NCBI GenBank assembly: GCA_029204225.1
Contig: CM055092.1
Location: forward strand, 12,896,476 to 12,960,475
From: Diphasiastrum complanatum
Taxonomy: Eukaryota > Streptophyta > Lycopodiopsida > Lycopodiales > Lycopodiaceae
DNA length: 64,000 bases
Reading direction: 5' to 3'
Part shown: piece by piece, positions 13,534 to 25,995 of the stretch
How positions within the stretch are numbered: the stretch's first letter is position 1
Layout: each line of letters opens with the position of its first letter
Notes under the pieces: generated by a model
Databases searched by the model: none
The model's input: only the letters and a program-made list of their open reading frames with translations
Told to the model about the DNA's origin: nothing
Position numbers and translations under genes: made by a program

Positions 13534-13949
13534 AAGATTCAACTAGTTTCATCACATTTTGCAATATTTCCATATTTGGCATATTGAGGCCAAAACTTGT
13601 TTTAGACTTAGAGGTTGACTTTTCAAAGTTCATTAGTCTAAATTTCATTTGAATAAACACTTTTTGAAAGTGTGGGAAAGATAGAATGCGAGTTTGAGTA
13701 GATTCAATTTGAATAAGTTGGGTACATTGAATCTAGACCCAAAATTGGTAGGGTTAGCATTTTGGTGGGAAAGCCAAGTGGCCAAATAGGGTTTGGACCT
13801 GCTATAAAAGGATATAACTCGTGGAGAGAGTTATCTTCTCTCTTCTCTATCTCATTTCATGCTTATACATGGTTCTCTTGGGTTCTACTATCCATTGGTG
13901 CACTATCTTGGTGATTGCTTGCAATTCTATGTGTAGAATGATCTATACT
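13529..13949 (+). repeat. 3' LTR of copia element A, truncated
   Basis: Repeats the first 420 bp or so of the 5' LTR with about eight changes, then loses homology after TGATCTATA. The last ~230 bp, including the CTTTCACA end, are missing; unrelated LTR debris on the other strand follows. Confidence 0.9.
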
Positions 13950-14345
13950 CGCGCATGGGAGATGGAAGAAAAGAGATAGAGAGCAAGGACATTCTTGATC
14001 CATTCCATAAGAGGGCCTGTTTGTATTGAAATGAAAAGAGAACATGTACAATGATTCGAAATTGCCACTTTTATAGTGGATTGAGGAGATGGGAGCCCCA
14101 ATTCCTATTGGCTAATTTTAACCTAGACATTTAAAAAGTGGAGGGAACCCATTCATTGATTGGAGGACCCAATTTGAAAATGAGTTTTTGGTGGAAACCC
14201 CTACTTTATTCACTAACTTGACTTCTAGACCTTGCGACATTAAAATTCCTGCAAAAAGGCCTAAAGTCCTTTTATTGACTTTCTAATTAATCAAATCTCT
14301 ATGTGATCATCGGGTTGGACTTACACAAGGGGGTGCCAAATCCCT
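13950..14345 (-). repeat. LTR remnant related to the 3796/7280 family
   Basis: Read on the minus strand it begins with AAGTGAGAGGGATTTGGCAC, then TGTAAGTCCAACCCGATGATC, in the same order as the ATAAGTGCGAG ... TATAAGCCCACCCC ... ATGAGCAC words of the 7280-8170 arm. It carries a TATA box (CACTATAAAAGTGG, about 14065-14080) and a pyrimidine-rich end. Similarity is weaker than between the two arms, so it is an older or sister family member. Confidence 0.45.
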
Positions 14346-16497
14346 CTCACTTATTAATTAGGGTTAGCGTTGCCTTGGGAACCCAAGGCAGAAGTCCAAA
14401 AGTCCAAAAGGCAGAACCGCAAGCTACTGCAATGTCAACGATTGCAGTCACATACGAAGATTGAACGAAACCAAACCGCAAAGTCTTGCTTACGGTTCCT
14501 ACGAAGTGAACGAATGTAAGCTTCTTCATGCTCATGAGGACACGCTCCCGAAGGAGATTTCAAGTACCTACTTACGTCTTCACGCTCCACCAATAACTGA
14601 TTTACGGATCAGTACTAAGGGCTAGTAATGATCTTTTAAACTGTAATTAGAATAACCAAAGGATCTTCTGACATTTATATAAACGTCTGAACGTTTGAAG
14701 AGTAAATATATACAAAAGTAGTTGACTCCTCAGAGTTAGTGATCATTATAAAGAGAGCTAAAAGTATTCAAAATCATAGAATTGATTTGCTTATGTAAGT
14801 AGGATCACGCGCTTATCAGCGTGATTGCCTTGGGATCTGATAGTTGTTATTACAAAATTGAATATACAGATTCGCTATTGTTCTCATCAATCGTATTCAT
14901 GCTTGAATGCCTCTTACTTTTCTCCTCTACTATCAATAACTCCTTAAATGAAGATGTATGGCAGTCATTGATGCCCAATTGTTAGCATTTCTTTCTGTCA
15001 GTAACAGAGAAGAGCACGACTGTCTCAGATGCCTAATCGTTCGCATTCTCTTTGCGGTTGTCTGCAATACCTACAATGTTGACATCTAATCAAATCATAA
15101 CTGCTCTGCATTCTTAGTCCCTAAAGGAATCCAAGATCCTTATTCTTTAGTTTTCAACTGTTTCATCATTGTTTTCTTTGATTAGGAGTGACGACCTCTA
15201 TTCCGCTACGGCCGATCAGACCACCCTTTGTGTGTGTCAACTTGTCATCATCTCCAACAATTAACGATATCAATGTGCAATAGCAGATAGATGATGATAG
15301 ATTATACAAATTATTGATGTAATGCTACTATGCTCCTAACTATATGAATTGCTCTCCTTGTCTATTTTATTAATTGGCTGGATACAAACACATGTTATGT
15401 GTGGTAATGAGTACACATTTGATCATGATAATGTCGTTATGTAATATATTACCACATTTTGGTTTTAACTAGTATAAATGGCCTCTATTGTTGAATTAGA
15501 TATATAATGAAATTCCATGTGTTGATAAGCATATTTTCAAATCGATTGTGTCACTTTACCAAGTCTTACATTGAGCATCATTTTTCCATCAGTGATGGTA
15601 TATACCATAATGTTTAGTTGCAAGCCACGCACAGGAAAGTGTCGTGGGCTTGAGCACCTAGTGAAGGCCTTGAGAATTCTCAATGTCCCATAAGTAACTG
15701 CTTGCCTTGAAACTCTCCCATATATAAGTTGGGGCTTCTCTATATCCTCTATCCCCTGGTACCAGCCCTTTTGGGGGTTAGACGGATGGTGGGTGGCTAT
15801 GCGACTGGGGTTGGGATCCCAGTACGCTGCTTGCGTGGGTATGTGTGTGTGCGTGGCCCTGACATTCTTTACATAAATCAATGCTAATGAAAACCATTAA
15901 TGATGGTAGGACTCCAGATTAAACATGCAGAGTCCCAAAGAAGCAATCAATGCCATGGTTTTGGAATGAACATCAATTTTGAAAAAAACTCTAGTAGAAC
16001 GAAAAAGGAACCTTCTTCTTTTATAAATTTATCATTTTTGCAATCTGCTGGAGAGAAGCAGCTGTTTTTGTAGTAAACTGAGCTCATTTTTGTAAATAAA
16101 ACCCCTTATTTAGAAGAACAAGTGTGCAAAAGAACAAGAATACTATGAATGATCAACGAAATGTTTTTTGCAACTCACTTTCTCTGCAAGTTACAATAGT
16201 AGGAGCATGATACTTTGAACAACATAATCGTGGAAATTTTACTAACCATAGTTTTTAGATAACTAGATTCATACAATTCTTTTGAATTTTTCTGTGAGGA
16301 GCTAAGCCCAAAAGAAAATTCAATATACGTTTCTATTTTAATCTGTAAAAAACCACCTAAACTTAAATCGTTCCTCACCTAGTTCCGTAGCCCGGAACCA
16401 CATGGTTCCCGAAGTGGTGAACCATGAAAGGTTGGAACGTGGTTCCAATGCAACTACTATATTGTTCAGTGAATCTCTTAGCTATGGACTAGGTAGT
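14346..16497. other. Gene-free stretch
   Basis: No gene supported. An open minus-strand frame at 15537-15881 has no recognisable motif and crosses a GT-rich tract, so I do not call it. The region around 14350-15250 could be element leader DNA. Confidence 0.5.
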
Positions 16498-16612
16498 GGG
16501 CGTGAGCAGGCCCGCTACTGTGTGTAGCAGGTGGCCCTCACGCATTGAGCCGCCCTGCGGCGAGGTGCGTTGAAGGCTGTCTGCTACAGGGTAGTAGGCC
16601 TGCCCACGCCTG
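16498..16612. repeat. Foldback hairpin, two ~55-base arms
   Basis: Left arm begins GGGCGTGAGCAGGCC and right arm ends GGCCTGCCCACGCC; inward, TGTAGCAG pairs with CTGCTACA and ACGCA with TGCGT, leaving a loop of only a few bases near 16556-16560. The arms pair over most of their length, with roughly a fifth mismatched by eye. A second small inverted repeat (TAACGGGCA / TGCCCTTCCGTTA) follows at 16613-16662. It could be a short foldback element or a small-RNA hairpin precursor; it lies 3' of the gene at 16960. Confidence 0.65.
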
Positions 16613-16959
16613 CTAACGGGCATAATTTGTTGTTTGGGCCCTTCAACTGCCCTTCCGTTAACAGGTTGTTGCACTATGGCTCTGAACGTCTGTATTCAGA
16701 GCCAATGAAAATGTGCCAGCTGTCCACTATTAGCCCAAATGCAAATTATGAGTATATGGCACACAATGCCATGTCGACGGCCTTTGATCTGAATTCTAGC
16801 GGCCTTTGATCTGAATTTTAGCAGCAGACTCGAATTTTTTTTGTTATGAAATGAATAAAAAGCGGTGGGCATATGGCAAGTGTGATGACAGCTCTAAGTT
16901 ATAAACGATTCGGAAGCCATTTCATTATCGAATGAATGAAAAACATTGCCAAAAGTTGA

Positions 16960-17815
16960 CTAATGTAGAGCGGCATAGAATACTGAGGATGAGAAGATAG
17001 CAACACCGCTGCCAACTAGAACAATGAGGGGCAGGGCAGCACTGTCTGCCCAAGCATTACGCGATGTCAGATTTCCAAGCTTCAGTTGAATGATATTCAC
17101 CATAGACAGGAGAAGGAAGACAGTTCCAGAAACTGATCCAATTGCTGAAGCAATTATTCCAGTTCGTAGCAATTTTTGATTTATGGGAGCCATGTTTGGT
17201 TCTTCAGGAATAGTACTGTTTGCAAAGACAATAAAAAGCTTCATTCCATGAGCAACAAGACTAGAGAATAGAAAGCAGCCGAAGGCGATCACTTCAAACA
17301 CTAAAAGGCATTTAGCTTCATTTTCTGCAGAATTGCTTGTAGCAGCAGCAGCATCAGCGTGGGAATTGTGAGATTGAGACGTAAAGGAAAGCCCAATGAA
17401 AACGGCTACTGTGAAGAACGAATTAACACTAACGACTTCATCCAAGGCTGTCACGTGAATTTGTGTTTCAGCTTTCAAGAATCTTCTGTTTATGGATCCA
17501 ATCTCAGATACCACCCTGCAAAGTGCCAAATATCTTTTTAGCAGAAAACAACAAGCACACTTTTAGATAAATAAAACTCAGCTTCACTCAATGCTTGTTA
17601 GCTGATAACCGATATTTTTCTTCATAATATATCTAATTCATTAGTTTATCTAGAATCTCTAGCTTTACTGCTCCGAATAAATTGTTCTAAGAAAATTCTA
17701 AATTTCCTTAATGTACCAGAGAAAGAACAAATAGTGCATGCCTACGTAGAGGATTCGGGATGATCTCGATATCAGAAATATTTTCATCAGCATCTCTTTG
17801 GTTGCCTCCCTGCAT
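16960..17815 (-). CDS. MEE60-like four-TM membrane protein
   Basis: Two exons fit: 17815-17742 (MQGGNQRDADENISDIEIIP) and 17515-16960, joined as R-VVSEIGS. The product is about 210 residues. After a polar N-terminus comes HVTALDEVVSVNSFFTVAVF, then four hydrophobic segments (VNSFFTVAVFIGLSF; LLVFEVIAFGCFLFSSLVAH; IASAIGSVSGTVFLLLSMV; LPLIVLVGSGVAIFSSSVFY). The HVTALD..V.VNS.FTVAVFIGL block followed by a FLFSSL.A.G.K helix is what I remember of the plant MEE60 (maternal effect embryo arrest 60) family; function is poorly known and a membrane location is predicted. The frame-consistent donor is GC (AG|GCATGC) with a normal TTTGCAG acceptor; a different first exon is possible. No disabling mutation is seen. 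Confidence 0.6.
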
Positions 17816-18066
17816 TGTGTAGCTGTCAAAGTGTCAATGTATTTCCCTGCAGTGTCCAGTTTGGAGCAAGCATGCAGACCTCACTTTTGAGCTTTCGTGA
17901 GCAGCTACAGGGAGTTGTAGTCTATGTTGTGAAACTGCAGCGTCAGCTGATCAATGCGCACAGGAAGCAGCAGATTTCTTTCTTCACTGTTTGTGTCATG
18001 TGAGCAGCTACTGGGAGCTCTGGTGTACGTTGTGAGACTAGGTTGAGTGCTCACAAGAACCAGTGG

Positions 18067-18067
<1 letters not shown>

Positions 18068-18137
<70 letters not shown>
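18068..18137. repeat. (CT)n(CA)n compound microsatellite
   Basis: CT run passing directly into a CA run, about 250 bases 5' of the MEE60-like gene start. Confidence 0.95.
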
Positions 18138-18138
<1 letters not shown>

Positions 18139-19069
18139 CTATAGCAACACGTTCAATGATAAGAGAGTAACGCAGAAGAGAGCAATAAATGAGAAAACCG
18201 TTATAGTTTTTGCTCTACTAGTGTCTACCAACTCACTCATTTCCTCTTTAGCTTACAAAGAATATTTCATATAATCCCCATTCTTGGCAAAGTCATTGTT
18301 TGAGATGGACTTTAGATGCCAAACTAATCAACCTAGGGTTTTTTTTTTCTTGGAGGGGGTGGGAATCACCATTCCGCCGGGGAAGGTCCTTATGGTGGAA
18401 TGGCCGAGAAGGTGTACCTTCCTCGACGTGAAAACCTTTTTTTACTTTTTTATTTACTTATTTTTTACATGACCTTTTGTGCCCTTCTCGTCAACCATCG
18501 TGGGTCCACATCTCGGAAGGTGCATGTAAAAGAATTTGAAAAAAAAAAGGAGCGCACAGATTCCGTTGTAAGAGGCTCCTCTTTTTTCTTTTGAAAAAGG
18601 AAAAAATGATTTTACGATTTGGTAATGTATTTCTAAACACTAAGGGTTTAGGTAAAGCCCCAAATCCTCCATCTAAATTGAAGAGTTATGAGGCTTGACT
18701 AATGGATTCCCTTTCAATCATTGGATGAGCATGGCCCCTCCCTGCTCCCTAAGTGACGTTGTGTACCATTTGTTTGACTCAAACTAAGACAATATGTATC
18801 GATGGACGAGATAAATTCATTTCCACCCAATTTGACTTGTATTGAAAATCCAAGAAAATAAGGCAACTCGCTACTTCTTATATTCCTCAATCGAATGTAA
18901 CAATCTGTAAGTGTCATATTATTGTGAAATATGTTAAAAGCCAAAACTTACCTATTTATCTTTGGGTCGAAGAGGTGTATATAAGTATTTTCTGATGTCC
19001 AACTACGGAAATAAAGAGAAAAAATCACCTTACGAAGTTTTTACAAATTCAATGTCACATGTTTTACAT
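18138..19069. other. Gene-free stretch
   Basis: AT-rich with homopolymer runs; no coding frame, no recognised repeat. Confidence 0.5.
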
Positions 19070-20030
19070 CTTAGAATTTTGGCACTACAAATAAGATGTT
19101 TGGCTTGATTCATATACCACTTTTCATAACAAATTTGTACTATGACGGGCTTCCACTTTTGGTGCACATATGTAGCATGCTTTGCATCCAGATGTTGTAA
19201 AACCTACATTTGTGATTGCATTAGACAGTTTGAATATTTTTTGAGATGTAATAGTTTGTGAGGATCAATCATCATTATTTACATTCCAAACAAAGACTTT
19301 ACATACATGAACATTCACTCAACCAAAGATAATCATGCATTGTCCACATTGGAATTCCATGAAGAGTGAAGTTTCTTTCCTGAAAAGGCCTTGAGATGTC
19401 ATACACATTGACACCATTCCAAAGCATGGATAATTGTTCAATTAATGGTTCTAGGTAAACATCCATGTTCTTGTATTTTTCTAGAACCAATAGGGCTATT
19501 AACAATGCCCTGTCTTTATACTCAACCATGAGGGATATTATAGTTAACAAAAACAAATGGCCACATGGACCATGTTGAGGCTTGAACACCAAAGGATTTA
19601 TGCCCTCCATTGCTAAACCAAATCATATTTTTACAAGGATTGTTTTTAGCCACTACTCATCGTTATGTTTCCACGCAAGTGAGTCGGTCTGTACCTACAT
19701 CACATCATCCGTAGATTGATTCTTAGCATGCTAGTCTACTAGTTGCGCCAAAGATTTGCATCAAAACAAGCATTGCAGTCACGAAATGACATGAAAATGA
19801 TGTAACACTTTTTGTGGCACACTCGGTCCTTGTATGTCTATTTTGTATCGTGGTGTGTTACATGTCGCACATTGATCTTTCTTTAATGCACACCCCTATA
19901 TAAAATGTGGTCATTTGGACATGCATGAATCTTTTCATAGTCCATTCCAAGTTTGCCTAACATATTTCATGCTTTGTTTCCCATTCTACGTCACATTATC
20001 TTTTGGAAGTATTTTTTGTAATAAACTGCA
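19070..20030 (-). pseudogene. CACTA (En/Spm) TNP2-type transposase relic
   Basis: Reading the minus strand from about 19965 gives LGMDYEKIHACPNDHILYRG, a hallmark of plant CACTA TNP2 transposases (Transposase_21 family). After stops and frame changes it continues at 19610-19299 with LEPLIEQLSMLWNGVNVYD, FTLHGIPMWTMHDYLWL, and then GCKACYICA, matching the order of the TNP2 core. The usual D of the 'NDFPAY' block appears as HDY. It is a badly decayed internal fragment; CACTA termini were not found. Confidence 0.8.
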
Positions 20031-21030
20031 AAATAATATGGTTGTTGTAAAAATGAGTGTGTAGACATATAACCTAACAAACAATATAATGCGTTTTGGG
20101 TCTATGCATACTTGAACAATGACGTAACACAAGTAGAACTCCATTTATACGTAGCTTGTAGGTTTAGAAGAAATAGATGCTCCTAGATACAAGGGAGTGT
20201 TGACTTCTTTGCATAACAATATCTGATCTTCATCATCCACCTGTTGTGTGTGCAGGTCATTGTCATTGTTGGTTGGAAAATATAATTCAAACATGTCATG
20301 CATCGCTTCATCATGTAGTACCTCAATGTCACCATGAGCATCATCTTCACTTATAATGTCTCCTCATCAGATGTTTGCGACAATCTTATAGCTTCTTCTA
20401 TTTGTTTCATTCTTTGTTCTCTCATTTGTATCAAGACTTTTATTCGCTTGGAATTCAACATAGATGGATCAAGACCATCTAATGACATTCGATGACATGT
20501 CTAAAAAAGCAAATAGAGAATGTAGTATTCTAACAAATAAAAATGTGCTATTCCAGCAATGGTTAAATATCCTAATATCCAAAAAATTAATTAATTAAAT
20601 GCGTTAGCAAACCTTAATCCCTTCGCCATCAGATGTTTGACCATTTGCTCTACTTCCATACTTCCACACGTGATCATTGACAATGCTTCTTTGACACATT
20701 ACTTGCCCATCGCACTTAACGCAGGTGCATCACATTCATTCATGATCATGGTTAACCTACAAAAAATTGCAATTAATTTGTTTCTCCTTTTAAAAAAATG
20801 ATAATAGTTAACTTGCACAAAATTCATTATACATTAATATGCTAAATTAACTTCACATATAGTTTACCTTAAATTGACATTTATGCCCTTGTCACTAGAT
20901 TCTATGTCTGATGAGTTGCATAAACATATATGAATAAACTAACTTAGCTGCACAAACATGAAAACAAAATTTGTAGTTCAGAATAGATGTATGCCCTCAA
21001 CCACGTGAATTAGCACGAATTGTGGTTCTC
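20031..21030. other. Gene-free stretch next to the CACTA relic
   Basis: Probably more of the decayed CACTA element on the minus strand, but no reading frame is clear enough to support. Confidence 0.4.
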
Positions 21031-21443
21031 AACCCTAAACCCTAAACTAATTCAAAATTTACTAAAATTATTGATGTTGAAAATTCAGATTACTTGGGCG
21101 AAAAGGTTTTTCAGAATCCATAGGTATTCCCAATTATTTTTGCTAACTTGGATCTAAACCCTAAACTGTGTTTGCTCAAGATTTACTAAAATTGTTGATG
21201 TTGAAAATCCAAGTTACTTAGGCAAGGAGTGTTTTCATCATCCACATGTATTCCCAATTATTTGTGTTGAATTGGATATGATCATATTTCTTTTATTAGA
21301 CATTCACTTATTTAAAGGTTTCTAAAATATCTCAAATTGCATTTAAAATTTTGTTTTCTCAAGATTTTCTAGAATTGTTGATGTTGAAAACACATGTTAA
21401 GCAATTTGATTTTACAATGACCACAAGTATTCTCAATTATTCT
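21031..21443. repeat. Degenerate tandem repeat with telomere-like motif
   Basis: Three diverged units start near 21031, 21154 and 21330. Shared words are AAACCCTAAAC (first two units), TTTACTAAAATT.TTGATGTTG (TTTTCTAGAATTGTTGATGTTG in the third), GAAAA, and TATTCCCAATTATTT. AAACCCTAA is the plant telomere repeat word (telo-box); here it occurs once or twice per unit only. Confidence 0.6.
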
Positions 21444-22022
21444 CTTACTTTGTCATTATTTTACAAGTTCTTTTAAGATTTTTTGATGGTGGACTTGTAT
21501 GGGTCTATCATTGACTCATAGGAGAAGTGGATGAGGTGGTGCAGTTAGGCTGCTGATGTATCCACCTAGTATGGTATCGCAATGGACTACTAGTGGTGCA
21601 TGGGCCTTGGAGGGTATAAGTATACTCATTGGGCTCTCACTAGTGTATGCTTTATTTTGGTAATAGTAGCTACATGTTGTCGTTGTGATTCCTCTCTCAT
21701 ATTGAGTAATTGATCTATAGATTTGGGGCTAGGTCCAATTGATCTAGGTTGGGTTGGGTTGGTTTATCCACCATTCGACTCCCTATTGTTTCCTTGATGC
21801 AGCTTTCCTAGTTTTGGATCCATGGTGAGGACTTGAAAGTGGTATCGAAGCCAAAGCTAGGTGGCTTTGTTGTTTGGATGTACTCAAAAGAAGGCCAAGA
21901 ATTGGAGCATGGATCTTCCAAAGTCGATTCTTGCCTTCATTGCCTTGGAAATTTGTAAAAGTCTCTCTAGATCTAAAAAATTAGTGCAACTTGCAGATCT
22001 GTGAACAAGAATCTATGGGCAC

Positions 22023-22117
<95 letters not shown>

Positions 22118-23049
22118 CATGGTTGTTGGCTGATTCTGATGAATCCCCAAGATACGAGGCCAAAGCTATCCAAGAGCACCTCTCACCTTAGACCGAGGAG
22201 GTCTGAAGAAGAGATGGATGAAGAATGAGAGCCGAGTATGAGATCCGTGAAAGGCTAGCTAGAATGATAGTTCAAAATCATGTGAGCCTCATGGTGAATC
22301 CCAAGTGATGGAATGACCATGTAGGAGCTAGTATTTATTGGCATTTGAAATAAATGCAAGTAGACCCCTCTTAAATAAAGTAGAGTGATCCACCTTTTGA
22401 TGGTGATCTCTAGTGGAGAGAACAATTCCACTTGTGATTTATGAAATTGTGGAATTGCCACTTGGGCTCCACCTAAGCACCTCTCTTGCTTATTTAAGAG
22501 GTCCCTTCTTCTATGAGGGAGCTTTACATGTATTGAATAAGAAGATCCTCCACGAGTTTTGGCAATCTTTGAGCTCCTTGATTATTCCAGTTTTCTTGAG
22601 TGATGCTTTTATGATCATGCCCTTCCATTCTTTCATGTGTGGATGTGGAATTAGCTTAGTTTCTTGCTTTCTTTCCTTATGCATTGTGGATATGTTTTGG
22701 ATTAGCTTTCTTGTTTGTGGATCAGTGTAGAATCAAGCATTCAAGTAAACTAAACAGGCTGAAATTGTGGTTTAGATTCTGCAAATCCATTTACATTTCA
22801 ATTCTTGATGTTTATGGGAAGTCCAAAAATCAAGAGATGTGTGTTTCTTGATTCTTGCACTTGAAATGCTTTTTATTAGATTCTTGTTTCTTGTTTCTTG
22901 ATTCTGTTTGTTGCATGTTAGATTAGTTTTCAGCTTCAAGAATCTGTCCAACCCGTTTTGTAGCAAATAGAAGTAGGAATCTGATAGGTGTTCAACCGAG
23001 TGGCATTATGATCCTTGTTGAGCATCATGACTTGCATTTTCATTTGATG
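21444..23049. other. Probable gypsy LTR/leader DNA
   Basis: No coding frame is supported. It includes a (CT)n run at 22025-22114 and a TATA-like TTATTTAAGAGG at about 22488. Its position before the gag-protease relic suggests LTR and leader, but no second LTR was found, so the limits are unknown. Confidence 0.35.
22025..22114. repeat. (CT)n microsatellite
   Basis: About 90 bases of pure CT. Confidence 0.95.
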
Positions 23050-25123
23050 TGAGTACAGTTTGTGAACGTTGCCCGAGTATCCACTACTCGGAAAAATGTG
23101 TGGTGCCCTATCTGTTCCCAAAACCATACTGCCAACGAGTGCCCACGTGAGAAAACATATTTCTCGCAAGCTGTAAGACTGATGTATAGGCAATACCGAC
23201 CTCTTGGTCCACCACCTTACAATCCTCAATAGACTTATCAGCGACCAAGACAATTTCAGCCACGACCTCCAGGCCCATATAGTAAATCGACCCCAACCAC
23301 AAGCATCTGCTCATATGATTGATCCCGACTATGTTGCTCCAACTACATATTACATTGAAGAAACCCAAAATGCTAGTTATCAAGTGGGCCTGACATACCA
23401 ATATGACGCCACGACTGTCACTTATGATCCAAACCAGCCATACTATGCAGCTCCACAAGTAAGTTATGTGGCGCAACCCATGCCTACCTCAAGGGGTTGT
23501 TTTCCATACGAAGGACTGCCCAAATTGACCTAAACCTTCTATCCCAGTTCGTTCAGTTGAAGTCGAGACCTTACTAGCTATGGTCATGACTAGAGCTCAA
23601 CAGAGAGTAGCCAGCCGCAAAACGGATAGATGACCTGATGACCCACGTGCCATACCTAGTGAAAACTCCACTCCCTTAGTCTATCCTAATCCTACTGAGC
23701 AAATCAAACTCCGAGATGAGTTCCAAAAACAGTCGCAAGAAGCTGATCATGAGACACACCTAACTCCACCACCCGTACGATCCACTCCGGAAGACTCTAC
23801 GATAGAAGGCGCTGAAGTATGGGGTGACCTACTACAGGCCAATGTCACTTTGTTCTTCCGTGTGTTGTGGAAATACACTGGAAAATGGAGGCATGAGTTA
23901 GGCACCATAAATAAGACTCAAGACTTTAAGTTGGCTCCTGAACTTCCTGAAGTCACCTTACACCTAACAAATCCATTCAGCGAGGAAGGAAGCATTAAGC
24001 TTCCAACCACCCATGCAAACTCACGAGTACTATCTGCTATACTGGATGGGGAATCTGGAGTCAATATCATATCCACATCACTAATGAAGGAATGGGGACT
24101 ACAAGATCGCTTGAATAGGCCAAATTGTCAACTCCAAATGGCCAATCAAAGTGTTGTTTGACCACAAGGTGTGATACCAAGTGTATTGGTCAAAATCGCC
24201 AGGTTGAAATTTACACTTGATCTAGTTGTTTTGGACATTTCAAACAACGCCTAACTCTTACAAACTCTTGCTCGGTCGCCCTTGGCTTTCTAATGCACGT
24301 GTAGTACACAGTTGGAATAAAGGACGAGTCATGTTTAATAGTCGAGACCTATCGATGACCATGGATTCCGTAGGAAAGATCAAGCTCGCACGGGTAATAG
24401 ATGATGGATCTTCCATTACCAAATCCCTATTGGAACCATACCGTGAAACTCAAGAAATGGGGCACTACACGCAACCTATTGATATCATCAACTGGAGTCA
24501 GCGGCCAGGTGAACCATCAATCACTCTGGATACTCCCATATTTAATGTTTGACTTATTAAAATTCTCCAGCACAATGATGAGTTGTTAAACGTTGTTTGG
24601 CTACCAACTTGTATGTAGATGAAGAAAGCATCTTACAATCCTATCCACCCCATGACCTAGGAAATTTCTGACATGGCTATATTAGAATACATGGGAGCGC
24701 TTCCACAACATCTTATTCCGGAATCTCCTAAACCTTTATCACCATTAGCAACAGTAAGCGAGGTGAACATTGAGCAAAAAACCTACCTTCGAGTGAGATA
24801 TCCATGCGTCTGAGTCACTTTTCGTGTTAGATGAGTCTCTCCTACATGACGTACCTGATCCTAGACCCCATCTACGAAAAGACCGACCACCATTTTCTAT
24901 TGACGCTCTGAAGAGAAAAATGGCTATGAAAGAGAAAATGAAACGTCCGATTGTAAAGGAACCACCCAAGGATTGGACGCAGGTGCGTGACAATGCACCT
25001 TCTGGGCAAGCATCTCCACCATCAGCTACCAAACCTTCCACATCCAAGTCCACGAGGAAAATCAAGCCTAAGGTGCCTTATGCACTAGAAGGCCCCACAA
25101 TACTTCAAGGACTATACGATTGA
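23050..25123 (+). pseudogene. Gypsy-like gag-protease relic (copy 1)
   Basis: Two adjacent zinc knuckles of the form CX2CX3HX4C are visible: CERCPSIHYSEKC at 23061 and, after a frame change, CPICSQNHTANEC at about 23104. A proline- and tyrosine-rich stretch follows (23204-23533). A pepsin-like retroviral protease lies at 23850-24161, with LSAILDGESGVNIISTSL at the active site (DGE where DTG or DSG is usual) and later LLLGRPWLSNARVVHSW. The open 24824-25123 segment is basic and proline-rich. No reverse transcriptase, RNase H or integrase follows. The same layout occurs on the other strand at 53190-55218. Confidence 0.75.
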
Positions 25124-25607
25124 GTTATTAAAGATGTTGTGAATTAGTGTGGAATTCATTTTTAATTTTTTGCAGCCTTGAGAAAGTTTCCTTTTGAGCT
25201 AGAATGATCTACATGATTAGATCTACTTTTTTGTTTAAATCTATTTTTTTGGATGACTAATTTGCATGAAATAATGGTTTGGATAGTTTTGATTCAGATT
25301 TAGTAGCAGGATGTTTGTTGATAGATTGACGAGGAATCGATTTATCCAGAATGAATAAACTGACTGTTGTTGGAAATCTTGAATTTATGGTTTGCATGTG
25401 AGGATTTAAGGTTTATTTAGACTAATTCTCTTGTGAAGCAAGCAAATTGAAAACTAAAAACATTGGCTGGATATTGTAAATTGCTAATTCTCTAACTTTG
25501 GCAGATTTAGACTTTGGATTATGGATGCATGCAAGATTGTTTTGAACGCCTATGAAATTAGTAGCTTGTAGACTATAGGAGTTTAAGAACTGTAAAACTA
25601 CAGTAAC

Positions 25608-25730
<123 letters not shown>

Positions 25731-25737
25731 GTTGTGA

Positions 25738-25995
25738 GATTAAAAATAATAATGATTAGAATGAGATTAAAATGTGATGAGAGATTATGAATGCAACTAT
25801 AAATCGAATTAGAATGTGAACTTAGAATTAGATTAAAATGTGAAATTAAATTGAGACTTATAATGTGAATGAGATTGTGAATAAGATGATATTAGAATTC
25901 GAATTAGAATGAGACTTACAATGTGAATCAAAATGTGAATTAGTATGAGATTATAATAATGTGAATACGGTTTAGAATGTGAATCAAAATGATAT
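25738..25995. repeat. Degenerate minisatellite, unit like AATTAGAATGTGA
   Basis: Variants of AATTAGAATGTGAA, AATGAGATTA and AATGTGAATCAAAATGTGAA repeat about a dozen times directly after the GA run. The adjacency suggests that it grew from slippage products of the microsatellite flank. Confidence 0.6.

Larger units (their letters stand above)
8221..13949 (+). mobile_element. Ty1-copia element A, nonautonomous, 3' LTR truncated
   Basis: A 650 bp 5' LTR (TGTGAAAGATTC ... ATCTTTCACA) is followed directly by the primer binding site TGGTATCAGAGC (initiator tRNA-Met type), a leader, gag, protease and integrase, then foreign coding sequence where RT should be, RNase H, a purine tract (GAAGAGGGAG) and a 3' LTR that stops after about 420 bp. 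By eye the shared LTR part shows only about eight differences, so the insertion is recent. No target duplication can be read because the 3' end is lost. A relative lies at 55699-59395. Confidence 0.9.

Noticed and set aside
15537-15881. 114-codon open frame on the minus strand
   Set aside because: No motif, odd composition, and it crosses a GT-rich tract; nothing supports a gene.
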